A stretch of 64,000 nucleotides of DNA from Ianthella basta (GCA_964019415.1 OZ025870.1:3155908-3219907); one strand, 5' to 3'. Shown: positions 44,101 to 55,472, numbered from the stretch's first letter. Translations and numbers: made by a program. Notes: a model not told the origin generated them from the letters alone.

Positions 44101-46232
44101 GCATGCACGCTCTTCATATCTTGTCTCTCCAAGTCCATTTTCATCTTCATGTACTCATCCATTGTCCTCTTCTCGGCAGTGTAACAAGGGATGTCTCCTG
44201 AACTTGCAGATGATCTAGATCGCTTCCTCTTCAACACTACAATTATGAAGAACACACGGGAAGTGTCTTATGAAGACATGCAGACCATGAGTACATTGAT
44301 TGTGAGGACACACATGGAAGGGTGGCACAAACATGAACCTGCACATGCCTTTAGTACTAGTGCATATGTATAGCATTACTGTATGTACAGGGGTGTAGGA
44401 AGTCTTTCAAAACTACAATTCGCAGGGGTACAAAGTGTGCATCTAAATCCCAGATAACTGAATCAGGTAACAGACAAAATTTTCAGTATCTCCTCTTTAA
44501 GTTACCTGACACAGGTAAGCTGAATACTTTTGTTCCCCTTTCTCCTTGCATTTGGCCCCCTTGGGAGAGTTGGAGGGGCACGTCACTGCGCATGCCTCCT
44601 TCCACACGGTACTCAATGGCCTTCAGACCACCAGATTGATCTATGCATGTGTAAGCAGGTAATAGAGCAATAATATGAGATGACAGACAAATACAATTGA
44701 AAGTGAATCAGAGTGAATAGTTGTATATGTACTATACACATAATTACATGCAACTCAATGACAATTAATAACATACATGCAACTCAACAGCGTTGAATAA
44801 CAACTAGGTCTGTAAATTGCAATGTAACCAAAGACACTGGCAAAACTCCATACCCTTAGATTTCTGACATTCTTCAAATAGTTGGGCAGATTCTTCTATC
44901 TTGTGTGCCCATACTTCATTACCGCTGTCCCTGAGCATCTTCAAGAATGTGTCAAACTCCTTGTTACCTTTTCCCCGCAAGATGCCAATGATCCTACCAA
45001 CCCGTTCACAGCCTCCCTGTACTTCTTCAACATGCTTCCTCTCCAGTTCGGTCATGAACCCTCCTGCAGGCCTTTCCAGGCGACCAACAAGGTCCGTCAT
45101 ACCCAGATTCACCTTCAGCTCATTCTCCAAGCTGACCAGAGCATACTTCTTCCAGCTGTCCATTGGAGACGAAAAGGCTGTAACAAGGCAAAACAAATGA
45201 CATAAAGTGGGACAGCTCTTCAGCAAAGAAACAAGCTGCATTGTTATTTAACATCAGTAGCAGTCAGTAGCACACCACACTCCTCACTATGCCCCATAGT
45301 CTTTACTAACACTTAAAGTTCATACACATAAGGTAAAACTGGGAATTTCATCACTGCTTTTACCAGGGTAGTTCTGTCACGTGTTTCTGTAAGTATATTC
45401 CTTGAGAAAGAGTGTGATCACTCTCGCATACTTTAAGACTAGAGTGGGCACTAAGTAGGTTGTCTATAGGCAGTGTTGTGTTCTGCTATGTTCAAAAGCA
45501 GTTATAATGGAAAAGTATCAAGACTGTTAAATGATGGAATTACCTTAGTGACAGAAATACACCAGATTGCCTTACACACAATTAAAATACATGAGAGGCA
45601 GTTCTGTATACAGTAGAGTTACAAATGTACTCGAAAGCAAGAGGTAGAGCTAAAATAGTTCCTGCGCTATGACTAAACAATGAAACACTTCTACGTCTCA
45701 CGCACACATCAAGTGATGCTGTAGTGAGCCAATTAGCTACGTAGCTATGTGCCATCATAGATTATCTAAACTACGCAACCGCGTAGTTTAGATAATCAAT
45801 GGTGCCATTATTAAAGTAAAATTCGAATGTACGCGCTGCTACAGTGAGTGAGATAGGAGATGGGTGAGGTAGAGCCCTTAGCTGCCCAAAGCTATAGCTA
45901 GGTACTGCCCTTAACCTCAAACTAGATACAGTACAACACTCACCTGTCCTGGGTTTCCCAGATGCAATATGCGGTATTAATTCTTGAGAGAACAAATTCC
46001 AAATCGAAAAGACGGATTTCCAACCGCCTAGTGAGGAACCAGGCTTGTACCCAGACGCATTTTCGGCCTTACCGCCATTATAGGGAGTGGAGTGGGCGAA
46101 GAAGCGGACACTGAGTAAAGCCATAGATACTAGAGCGACCACAGTAATGTGGAATGCTGAAAGTGGTATGTGCTGATTAGCAAATGGCCGCCAGAGAAGA
46201 TTAGAAAAGCTCGAAATCGGAATTGGGGCCAA
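37338..46232 (-). CDS. Membrane-anchored CARD - coiled coil - ankyrin protein
   Basis: Fifteen exons with consistent phase, 5' to 3' on the minus strand: 46232-45944, 45177-44854, 44640-44506, 44236-43332, 43173-43129, 41642-41582, 41467-41394, 40925-40659, 40579-40364, 40219-40109, 39822-39721, 39613-39419, 38661-38627, 38422-38215, 37544-37338; about 1058 codons. Residues 26-45 form one hydrophobic anchor. About 105-200 is CARD-like (FMTELERKHVEEVQ, IIGILRGKG..EFDTFLKML). About 250-551 is a helical region plus a beta-rich segment (STTVTFLVPNG) that recalls TRADD-N-like adaptor domains. 612-772 is coiled coil with a proline stretch. 773-908 has three ankyrin-like units (NALHLAAYRGHLPVLQYL). 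909-1058 is a module I do not recognise (HRWWLKV; YHQRWLAD), repeated in the paralogue at 62711-63458. The 41582 donor (GTTCGT) is weak. Reading through 37338 would stop after 14 codons; splicing to 31090 would add Roc-COR-Death. Function is probably signalling scaffold (inference). Confidence 0.7.
38041..38168 (+). repeat. (CA)n tract = sense (TG)n near a donor
   Basis: CA repeats on the plus strand beginning about 45 nt beyond the donor at 38214 of the minus-strand gene, reading TG on its sense strand. The intervening bases are already GTGTGG/TGTGTG-rich. Confidence 0.93.
41009..41190. mobile_element. Hairpin (foldback) element in an intron of the CARD-ankyrin gene
   Basis: Inverted arms GGAATGGGGTTGTTCAACACGT and ACGTGTTGCTTAACAACAATCC with GAAAGG / CCTTTC further in. 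Near the centre the minus strand reads CTGATGAA, a short weak stem-loop, then GAAAC, which is an exact CTGATGA...GAAAC hammerhead core. The plus strand carries a near copy (ATGATGAA...GAAAT). It lies between exons at 41394 and 40925. Confidence 0.65.
42235..42871. mobile_element. piggyBac-type non-autonomous element
   Basis: TTAA target duplications (42235-42238 and 42868-42871) flank ends CCCGTTAGGACCC and GGATCCTAATGGG. The TTAA plus CCC...GGG arrangement is the piggyBac signature. The 629-bp body contains no transposase frame. It sits in the intron between exons 43129 and 41642 of the CARD-ankyrin gene. Confidence 0.8.
45760..45797. repeat. Perfect 17-bp palindrome in intron 1 of the CARD-ankyrin gene
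   Basis: Arms GATTATCTAAACTACGC and GCGTAGTTTAGATAATC separated by AACC, with weaker complementarity beyond. It would form a stable hairpin on either strand. Confidence 0.9.
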
Positions 46233-46523
46233 TGGCTAGCTACAGTTGGCTACCCAGCTCAAGTTGAAAGATGTAAGGTAAACCGGGGTGATTTCGTCAC
46301 TTTATAGGGTAATTCCGTCACTAGGGTTCTGTCTCAACTCTTGTTCCTTCGCGGTGGGCTTTTAGCTCACCACAACACCGCGATTTTACAACCTATCCAC
46401 TGCACTCTCTAAACCTAGACGGATGTGAGCACGCTCCTTCTCCATAAGTGGTCGTAGACTCACACGGTATTCATACGAGAACGATGCTATGTGAGAACAA
46501 GCTTCATGCTGGAGAAACTCCGA

Positions 46524-47155
46524 TGGATGAATCATCAATGCCACTCACTATGGGTCAGTTGCTTGTACATGCATTGTCATGATCACCTACATATACAGGA
46601 CTTCTCACGGTTTGCTTGTATTGTTATTAGTCTTGCATTAAATTTTATATTATCCTATTGCTGTCCAACCCGTCTATTTTCTCTTCATTGTGCTTTTCTC
46701 TATCTCTTCCCTTCCGCTTTCCATCCTCTTTCTTCTCCCGCTTCCTCTTCCTCTCCATTTCCTCTCCCTTCTCTCTCTCTCTCTTTCTCTCCCTCCTCCT
46801 CCTCTTTCCCCACTCTGCCCTCACACCTCCTCCCCTCTTCTCTCAGTTGCTTGCCCAAGCTGCTCCAGTCCAACCGAGCTAATGTGATGTTTGGCAGACA
46901 AAATGATCCCTCCTCATACTACAATGCTCTCACTATCCTCTCTGACATGGAAAAAGCAGACCCTGTGATGATGGAGGAGATGGGACCTGCATAAACATAT
47001 CATCTGGTAGAGTGTACAGTAATTTGTCAATGGTCTCCCTTGAGTGACCAAGCTTCTCCTTCCCCTCCCTCCCCTCCCCTAGTTGTTTGGTCTTATGTTG
47101 CCAGTACTGACAATCAACAGCATCGAGGAGGCTGTGGATTACATTAGAAACAGGT

Positions 47156-47245
<90 letters not shown>

Positions 47246-48311
47246 GTATGCGTGTACTGTATGCATGTGTGTGTATGTGTGTGTGTATCTGTGCGAAGGG
47301 TTTATGGCATGCTATAGTGAGCATGGTTTAATGTGCTTACTTTAGCAGAAGAAGTGTTCAGTTATGCAGGATTGCAATGAATATAATTGTGTGTGTTCAT
47401 GTTTGTGCATGTGTAGTGTGTACTGGTGTGTGCATATGTGAGTATGCCATAAGGTTGACAGATCTGCAGCCAATGGGTCTGGCATTCAAAAGGTTGAGAC
47501 TATGCTTAGTTACAAGTCCAGTCATACTTGTGAATCACAAACTACACACTTCCTTGGACTTGTGTGGGGAGACTAGGTGCTAGCACACTTCTTGTGTTTA
47601 TCACAGGTTGTGCACCTAATGTTAGCCAGCTAGACAGTAACGAGTGTATATACGTGGGGAATTCTAAGGCCAGGAGCCCAGGACTCTGATGCCGTGTGTG
47701 TACCCCACCTGTCTTATTTCATGGGGGAGTATTGCAAGCCCATAGATAAATTCCTCCTACTGCACCAATTACGGGGGCCATATGACAGGGTAGCAATTGA
47801 CAAGGCTGGTGTCTCCACAGCTGACGAGGCCACCTGTCATTTACATTGCCATTATAAGCATTTGCCTTCTACACTGTCTGCAATCGATTGTTCTCTTGTT
47901 TCCCTCTGGCCATAGTCCTCTCCCTCCTCCTCCTTCCCTGCAGTGAACACCCTTCCCTTTGGAGGTGTTGGTCACAGTTTGCTAACATTGCTGTTACCAT
48001 GGCAGACACTCGTTTGATGCCTTCTCTCACAGAAAGGCTTTTCTTGAGACAAAGACTGCTTTGGACTTTGCGACAGCGTATAAGTGTGTGTAGATGTGTG
48101 TGTGCATGTATACATGTGGTGTGCACGTATATATACAGTAACTGCATGCATGCAGGTGTGTGTGATCGATGTGAAATACATTAAATTTTTGGAGAGAAGC
48201 TTGTAATGTGTATTATCGTAACACTGCTCTGGCCAGCTAATTGGAGCCCTCTGTATTGCTCGTTGTGTGCATTGCCTATCTCCATGTATGTAGTTCTTCA
48301 AAATGTGGCCT
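46524..48311 (+). pseudogene. ALDH3 pseudogene (copy 4), 3' half
   Basis: Ordered remnants of the ALDH3 gene: end of exon 5 (46524-46562, GAATCATCAATGC), exon 6 (about 46848-46980), exon 7 (47083-47152), exon 9 (about 47945-48078, with an internal change after GGTCACAGT) and exon 11 (about 48291-48314, FFK then altered). Exon 8 is missing and exons 1-4 are absent. It lies about 20 kb from the intact gene, beyond the minus-strand ROCO and CARD genes. Confidence 0.88.
47157..47242 (+). repeat. (TG)n microsatellite after pseudo-exon 7
   Basis: Starts 4-5 nt after the GTATTG donor position of the ALDH3 pseudo-exon 7, as in the functional gene where exon 7 opens directly into TG repeats. Confidence 0.95.
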
Positions 48312-48835
48312 TGAGGAGAAAAGTATACTGGACTGTGCATATCAGCTGAACACTTTGTGCTTACATATTATGTACCTTAGCAATACTGTGTGTTCAGTAC
48401 GTACATGCAGCACTCCTACATATGTGTACGTATACACCTATAGGCTTGGTACTGCATGTTCTGAGTTGGACCCACTTGTTCTGGATTGTAATTAATTTTG
48501 TGCTATGTATTGTAAATCTGTGCTAAATTTATGCTAACAAATTTAATAAACTTATTAATTGTAGAGTTTTCAAACAGGATATATATATATGCAGCACTGA
48601 TATGATAAGAGGACACCTACAGTAGAAGTTATCTAGAGGCTGTTAGAGGCTCTTTTCATCCTATAATATAATTATAATTATTAAAATAATTAATGTGTGC
48701 TCAAAATTAAATTAATGAAGGATGTATAATATCCCTAGCCAACTATATACCATACCTATAATATTGCCTATTAACAAATCAGGGTTTCTCATGCAAGCCC
48801 AGGAATAAATGTATCTGAACATCTCATTGTTGCAA

Positions 48836-50186
48836 TTACACGGCAAATCCCTGGAAAACACTTTCCTCTAAGCCTACTTTGGTGATAAGGAAGTTCTTTA
48901 GCTGTAGGATCTTCTTGATTGTCAAATCGGGAGGAAAGATCTTGGTCTGCATGCCAAGCGTGATGCCACTTGGAGACGACTGATGAGTTCTTAGTGCTAC
49001 TTTGCGGCACTGCTCCAGAATAGTACGGCAGGCTTGCCTAGACCTTTGGCAATAGTCATCCCAGGCTCTCATCAAATGTTCATCTTCCAGTGCAGATATA
49101 ATCATGTACAAGAGACGGCAGTCCAGTGGGTCCACGAATCTCTGGATTATATCAATGGCCTCTTTATTCTGACAGGCAGGTGAGGCAAGACGATCCAAAG
49201 CATCTTTTATGTCATGACTGTGGATACGGGAGAGAGTGGTGAGAAAGTGAATGCAGAATGCTTTCAAATTCTGTGAATTTTTGGTGTTATCCTTCATCAT
49301 CTGTACCAAAGCACAGAGCGCTATGTCCAGGTCATCAATTTGTGGGTAATACTTCACAGCCACGTGACTCACTGCAGATGGGTCCAGTGGAGCAACTAAC
49401 AGGGAAGAGGTGTCCGCTCCTCTTGCCTGCAGAGCTGTGGAGAAAAGCAACATGCCATCAATAGCTATACAAGCTATACTTGTGGGCCATTTCTAACTGA
49501 TTTCTATAGAGGGGTGGCTGTTCTACAGAGGTAGATTGCAATTATTAATGCTTTAGTACTATTTGGGTCCAGGGAGGCTGGCTGTTTTAGAGTGGTGGCT
49601 GCCTAACACGTACAGTGACCATCTTAGACAGGTCCCATTGTATAATGACAGGAGCTCTGTACGTTCTCCCAGCTACATATACTTGAACATGCGCTTACAT
49701 AACTGCCATTACATTATCACAGACATGTAGATACTTGTAAAGTATAAGTATAAGTAGCATACTGTCACATTATTTTATCACTCACATGCAAGGTCTGACT
49801 GCGCTATATACACTGTAACTTAAGTTAAATGGCACCACAGTTGTATATTAATGCTATACATGTATCTGTTGCAGGTATCGAACTGAAATAAAGCCAGTTT
49901 ATTGCATTACCTTCCTTCAGTATGTGGCCACAGAGGCTTTGCTTTTGCAGAAGAACCTGACAGAACTGGATTACTTGGGAAGGGCTACGTCTGGAAATGG
50001 AGAACAACAACTCTTCATTTTTTTCATACACGGTAGGTTTGGAACGAATAGTTTCTGCTCCAATGCGACTGAGGAGGTTCTGGGAGTAAAGCACAGCTGT
50101 GATACCCTCAGGGTCGATAGTATTGTGGAGACGCTCAAAAGCATCTTGTAGTGCTTCATATTCAGGAGCTTTCCCTAGAACTGTAC
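48836..50186 (-). CDS. CARD-like adaptor protein, 5' incomplete
   Basis: Two phase-compatible exons: 50186-49911 (donor GTAATG, phase 1) and 49434-48836, the latter ending in a stop. The first encodes a helical segment with CARD spacing (LQDAFERLHNTIDPEGI, LYSQNLLSRIG, ELLFSISRRSPSQVIQF, LCGHILKEG). The second encodes a helical domain with CRLLYMIISALEDEHLMRAW and ILQLKNFLITKVGLEESVFQ, a style I associate with invertebrate death-fold proteins but cannot name. The upstream exon must end in phase 1 and was not found. A candidate ATG exon at 50646-50578 ends in phase 0 and does not fit. The gene lies next to, and on the same strand as, the CARD-ankyrin gene. Confidence 0.6.
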
Positions 50187-50747
50187 CTAATTATACAGAG
50201 AAGTGAGAACGTAAATCAACAAAAGATCATGCACGCACTGGCACATATACTGATCCACATATTGTAACTTGCACTGTGTGGTGGTTTATATGCACAGAAA
50301 AAGTGCTTGAAAACTGGTATAAACCAACAAAAATTATGCGAAAGGCCCACGGACAATCTTCTGCGATGATACTGAATGGATCCCTGTTGATGGATGATCT
50401 AGTGGCAGTAACGATTAGTTCTGTGACTGATCAGCAGTGCTTCATAGGAGGTCCTGCGAATAGATATTATGCCTTTTAACCACTGTTGTGCAAGAGATAA
50501 ATCAAGTGAGGGATGTTGATTTCAAGGCCGTCGTTGCATTTCCTCTTAGCAACATGTGGTAGGAGTGTGCAACTTACTGCAAAACAATAGGTAGTCCTGG
50601 GCAACATACTCAGTATGAAGGATGCATTCGCATTTCCACTGGCCATGGCGTCTAAAAGAACAGGGTTTTATCTGCAAGAGTCACAGACCTTCATCAAGAC
50701 TCCTCTAATTTTGATCATAATTATAGTGCATGCTCCACTTGCAAATA
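50187..50747. other. Spacer, possible 5' exons of the CARD-like gene
   Basis: No supported exon. 50578-50646 (minus) has an ATG frame followed by a GTAAGT donor, but the phase does not fit the next recognised exon. Confidence 0.4.
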
Positions 50748-51865
50748 CACAATACAATAGTCATTCGGCCTTCTAGCAAACATACAAAGAGATAAGAGTA
50801 CAAAACCGGGTATCCTCACACATATAACTATACAGCTCCCTAGCTAGCCGCTCCACGGGGTGGTTGTGTGGATGTGATGTCACTCGCGTGGTATCCCGTG
50901 ATGCTGACGGCACACTGCTACATTACTCTCTTCCCAGTGAACAGGTAAATGATACATTCGTAGAACATGGTGTCCTGAATGACGACCTGTGTTGCGAAGG
51001 GGGGCTGCAACCGATACTGTAGTGGTGTAAGGTTAGGGACTGCAGGAGTGTGATGAAGTAAATGACTTGGTTAGGGCTAGGGGAGTCAGGGGAGTGCAGG
51101 CAGGGTTGGGGAGTGCTGTGTGTTATAAGTGAAAATCAAGGTGCCCATCACGTGTGGTATAGTAGTGCTGATAGTGGACCATGGGGGCCACACTGGAGTA
51201 TGAGGGCTAGAGGTGCTGTCCGGGGGCTGGCAGTGCTGAGATCGGTCCTGTGGTCCAAACGGTGTGCTACTGATACTGTGCCATGCAGTCAAAGTCCAAA
51301 AAATGGCCTTCTAGAAAAACATGGTCCATAAAGATGCAATCCGGAAAGGTTGTGGAGTGGAAGGGGCCGAGAGTAGCTAGGCTGAGGCCAGGAGAGCTGA
51401 GACCAAGCCAATGGAAGCCACAATGAGGTTAAGCCGATGCCATGATGAGGCCGGGAAAGTGGGCCGAGGCCGTGTGAGCCAGGATGAGGCTGAAAGAAGT
51501 CGTGACGAGACTGAACTGGGCCGAGGCTGGAGCCTGATAAGCCAGTGTCACAGTTTATAGTATCCCCCATATAAAGTATCTCCCTGGGTTGTTTAAACTA
51601 TCTGGTGGGTTGAAATTTCCTAGGATATAGTAGCCCACCTTGGGATAGTCTGTCCCCTTCTAACGCATTGACTGTTAAGCACCAACAGAAAAGAACAGAA
51701 GCAGAAAAGATTGCTGGCCAAATATATGATGTCATAATGAAGGGAATATGTCGACTAATAGAAAGCGGTACAATAAAGGTGAAAGGATCATTTTCGACCA
51801 ATCAGAAAGTGCTAATCGTGCTGGTATAAACGAGCAACCATGCAGCCTGTAGCATCAGATCTCAG

Positions 51866-53442
51866 ATGGCTATGTCGACCGTGTTAACAGAGGATCATGC
51901 AGAAGTTCTTGTTCAATACATCCGTAACTCTAAGGCTGGAAAGCCTGTGTATCCCTTTGGCTTCTCCAAGGATGCCAAGAGGGCCCTCCGACAGCAAGCG
52001 GAGGCGTTTCAAGAGCGTGATGGCATGCTATTCCACAAATTGGTGGACAGCACGTCTGGTACCACCTCGCTGCAGCGTGTTCTAGTGACACAGGAGGAGA
52101 GATGAGAGTTCTGGCGGCTTGTCACAGCGGGATCGATGCATGTCACTACGGCCATGACAAAACTTTGAGCAAGGTAAGACTGTGTGATTTTATCTTAGCT
52201 AGTTATATGATTCAAGAGTGATCAAACACAGCTCTATATAGCTATAGCCACTGTATAGCTACTGTCTAGCTAGCTACTTTAAGCTACAGCTTGTCTAGAA
52301 TTGCATAGAACATCGCAACATGACACTCTTATTCTTCCTTCAGATTCTGCAGTCATACTACTGGAAGTCAGCGACCAAAAATGTTATTGCATTCTGCTAA
52401 GCATGTGAGACTTGCTAGCGGGTTAACAGCAAGTTTCAGAATCACCAACTGGAGCTACATCCCATCCCCATTTCAGATGTGTGGAAGTGTGTTGGCATTG
52501 ACTTGACTGAGCCTCTGCCACAAACCCCACGCAGAAACAAATACATAATCACTGCCACAGATTACTTCTCAAAATGGCCTGAAGCTGCTGCTCTCCCAGA
52601 TAAGACAGCAGTGTGCATAGCACATTTCCTTATCTCTCTATTTTGCAGCCATGGATGGCCAGAGATTATTCAGTCAGACCAGGGCCGAGAGTTTGTAAAT
52701 GAGGTGCTGAAGATTTTGTTTGAGCTCACTGGTATTGAGCATCGCATCAGCAGTGCCTACCATCCCCAAACAAATGGTTTGGATGAAAGGATGAACCAGA
52801 CCCTAGTTCGGAGCCTCATTAAGCTCACTTCAACCTGTCAGGAGCAGTGGGACATCTACATTGACAGTGTCTTGTACTCATATCGAAATTCAAGGCAAGA
52901 TTTATCCAAGAGATTCAATCAAGTACAGCACCTATTTTCTACTGTACAATCGTCACCCAGGCAATAGACCATGAAATTGCGCCGTACACACAAGATGAGC
53001 CAGCTGCAGTCAATGGAAAACATGATGTGATGGAGAAGCTGGTGGAGCTGAGAGAACAGCACAAAGATAGAGCCACTGCCAACTTAAAGAAAGCCCAGGA
53101 AAGGCAGAAGACATACTATGATGCCAAACCTGACTGCAATCATGTAAGTGACTTCATTAAACTAGTAAATATGCTTTGGCTAGTACACCATACTTCTTAG
53201 GAATGTGCAGTATGATAGTGTATGTATAGATATGCATGAATGCATAAGTATACACATTTGTGCATTGTGCATGTCTAACTTTGAATGTACATATTGATAT
53301 TCACATGCAGGGTTATGCAGTTGGCTCCAAAGTAATGAAGAAGGTGATGAAGAATAGCTATAGGATGGGCGGAAAACTGGATGAGAAATGGGATGGCCCA
53401 TATGAGATTGTGGAGAAGCTACAAAAGGACGCTACAAACTGA
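51866..53442 (+). pseudogene. Integrase-type transposase of the Ginger-like element, degraded
   Basis: The frame starts at 51866. After a frame change near 52105 it shows a His/Cys zinc-binding region (ACHSG..ACHYGH) and, across an intron (52174-52343), the paired cysteines. The integrase core follows: VGIDLTEP (first D), QSDQGREF (second D), NGLDERMNQ (E). The C-terminal part crosses an intron at 53144-53310 and ends KWDGPYEIVEKL. Breaks: in-frame stops at 52398 and 52416, both where the family has polar residues in the zinc region, and a shift near 52955. The presence of spliceosomal introns favours a DNA transposon over a retroelement. Confidence 0.8.
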
Positions 53443-53489
53443 AATCAATGGATGGCAAGCTGTTGAAAAGCTATACTATATATATATGA

Positions 53490-54811
53490 TTAATGTGTGC
53501 CCCGTTGCCGAAGGATATGGAGACCTTCTCCCTAATGGAGAACCATGGCTTGCACCGCTGTCTTTGGCAATTATGGAAATATTATCTCCTGTGAAGAAAG
53601 CTGCCTTTTTGGAGGAGCATGCCAAACTACTGCCTTCTGTCACTGCGGCTGCAAAACAGCCAGCAACCCTATCACCTGCCAGTTCTGCAGAAAGGACTTC
53701 CTGCTAAAGTTGTGGCCTGCTTCCATCATCTCAAGCTCCTCTGTTGCCACCTCAATCCCCATTCTCAACTCCTCAGACCCAGTCTTCACCAACTAAATCC
53801 CCATCTTCGCCTCCTCAGACCCAGTCTTCACCCATTGCAAATCAATCCCCATCCTCTTCTCCTCAAGTCCCTTTCCCTCCACAGGCCACCTCCACTCCCC
53901 AGAGCATATGCACTCCAGACGACTGTGTACTGGAAAGTGTTGCTGTGAGCCAGCCGCTCAAGAGATGATGCCCCACTCAGCCCCAGAGAACTCGAAGAAA
54001 TTACAGGAAGAGTTGCCCAAAATTGTCAGCCAAAATATTGCCATTGTAACAGAGGGAAAGATGCTAACAGATGAACACATCCAGTTTGCAAATGAGCTCC
54101 TGTGGGACCAACTTCCAGATGCTAGAGGGTTACAGTGGACTGTCCTTGAGCAGACTCTGGCTTTTCAGAGAACCGATCCACCTTTCATGCAAGTGTTGTT
54201 CAACAATGCGATGCACTGGGTGACGGTAGAGGCAGTGGATGACGCTACCATCAGAGTCTATGACAGCACCAACTGCAGGCCCAATCTGTCAGTGCAAGTG
54301 CAGACTTCATCCATGATGCAGACAGCAAAGGAGCAGATCACTTTTCAACTAGAGAAGATGCAAGTCCAGAAAAGAGCAGTGGATTGTGGGCTTTTTGCCA
54401 ATGCTTATGTGACAGAGCTCTGTCATGGTAACTCTCCAACCGACAAGCTACAGGTATGACATTGTGCTTCCTTTTGACAGTTACAATCAGTCTATACTTC
54501 TGGCTGTTGCAATGACTCTTGACTGTTCTTATATTACAGGTATGACCAGTCACGTCTATGCCTACACTTCTAAAGTGTGTTCAGGAAGACGTCTGTCACC
54601 CTTCCCAGCAAAGGAGATTAAAGTGCCAAAGCCTCTAAAGAAATTGCAAGTCAAACTACACTGCATTTGTAGACTGCCGAAGTTTGGGGAGGAGGAGATG
54701 GCCTACTGTCCTTCCTGCAATGTGTAGTACCACAAGTCCTGTGTCAACATCCCTGACATTGTTTTTAAGGACAGTACAACAGCATGGACATGCTCACAGT
54801 GTTCTGCATGA
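53490..54811 (+). pseudogene. Ulp1-like cysteine protease and PHD finger of the Ginger-like element
   Basis: A proline/serine-rich stretch (about 53740-53900, several frames) leads into a C48/Ulp1-like protease with the His-Asp-Cys triad: NNAMHWVTV, RVYDSTN, VDCGLFANAYVTEL (54180-54450). After a short intron (54454-54539) a PHD finger follows at 54655-54811: CICRLPKFG, CPSC, an in-frame stop at the usual aromatic position, YHKSC, and WTCSQC. Ulp1 and PHD modules are known companions of Ginger integrases. It is probably expressed in frame with the integrase in intact relatives. Confidence 0.7.
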
Positions 54812-54869
54812 ATCACTTGTAGCTACCTGTCCTGTACATATATACGTTTCCAATAATATAACGATTAAG

Positions 54870-55472
54870 ATGGCTGCCTCGAACGTGAGAGCACGTAGAT
54901 TGAGAAAATATTTGACGGATGATTGTGAGCGAAGAGAGAAAAAATCAGTAGGGAGGGTGATTCAGAAGAGAAGAGGAGGAGAGAGAAAGGAGATGATTCA
55001 CAATATCGATGGTAGGACCGCAGAAGGGTTCGAGAAAAGGAGTGTAGATGGGATTGGGACAAAGATCGCGAGAAAGATTGGTGGAAAGTTGAAGGAAGCA
55101 GTTGATGGTGTGGTTGGAGAAGAGGTTGATTATGAGAGTGACGAAGGGACCGATGGAAGGAGTGGTGATGGCAAAGTGAGTCTTGCGAAGGAAGGTGAGC
55201 CAGGCCTAGGGGAGACCAGGGACGAAGCAATTAGATGTCTCTGTACTCGTGAAGTAGAGTCAAGGGAAATGGTGCGCTGCGAGATTTGTGAAGGATGGTC
55301 TCACATCAGCTGCCTAGGAATGAAAGAGGATGCTGGGGTGATGGAGGGGAAATCCTTTGTTTGCTATTTTTGCCCGTCTGCTTGTCTGGTGCAGTTGTGC
55401 AAAGAAGTAGGGGGGTTGAAGGAAGAGATGAGCATGATGAAGAATGAAATGGATGAAATGAGAGGAGAATGA
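54870..55472 (+). CDS. LINE ORF1 with PHD finger
   Basis: About 200 codons from ATG at 54870. The N-terminal half is basic and rich in Arg/Lys/Gly. The C-terminal half is a PHD-type finger (RCLCTREVESREMVRCEIC, WSHISCLGM, FVCYFC) followed by a short coiled coil (LKEEMSMMKNEMDEM). The next frame (55477-55986) continues with RKVWGTRKRESCNEI and WWFVVKAQERDLV, probably the second half of ORF1 after a stop. PHD fingers in ORF1 are known from CR1/L2-like LINEs. Confidence 0.7.
   Translation: MAASNVRARRLRKYLTDDCERREKKSVGRVIQKRRGGERKEMIHNIDGRTAEGFEKRSVDGIGTKIARKIGGKLKEAVDGVVGEEVDYESDEGTDGRSGDGKVSLAKEGEPGLGETRDEAIRCLCTREVESREMVRCEICEGWSHISCLGMKEDAGVMEGKSFVCYFCPSACLVQLCKEVGGLKEEMSMMKNEMDEMRGE

Noticed and set aside
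50578..50646. Minus-strand ATG exon followed by GTAAGT as first exon of the CARD-like gene
   Set aside because: It ends in phase 0 whereas the next recognised exon needs phase 1; no linking exon could be supported.
54655..54811. PHD finger assigned to the LINE
   Set aside because: The LINE ORF1 has its own PHD finger further on. This one follows the Ulp1-like domain through a phase-compatible intron, so it belongs to the Ginger-like element.
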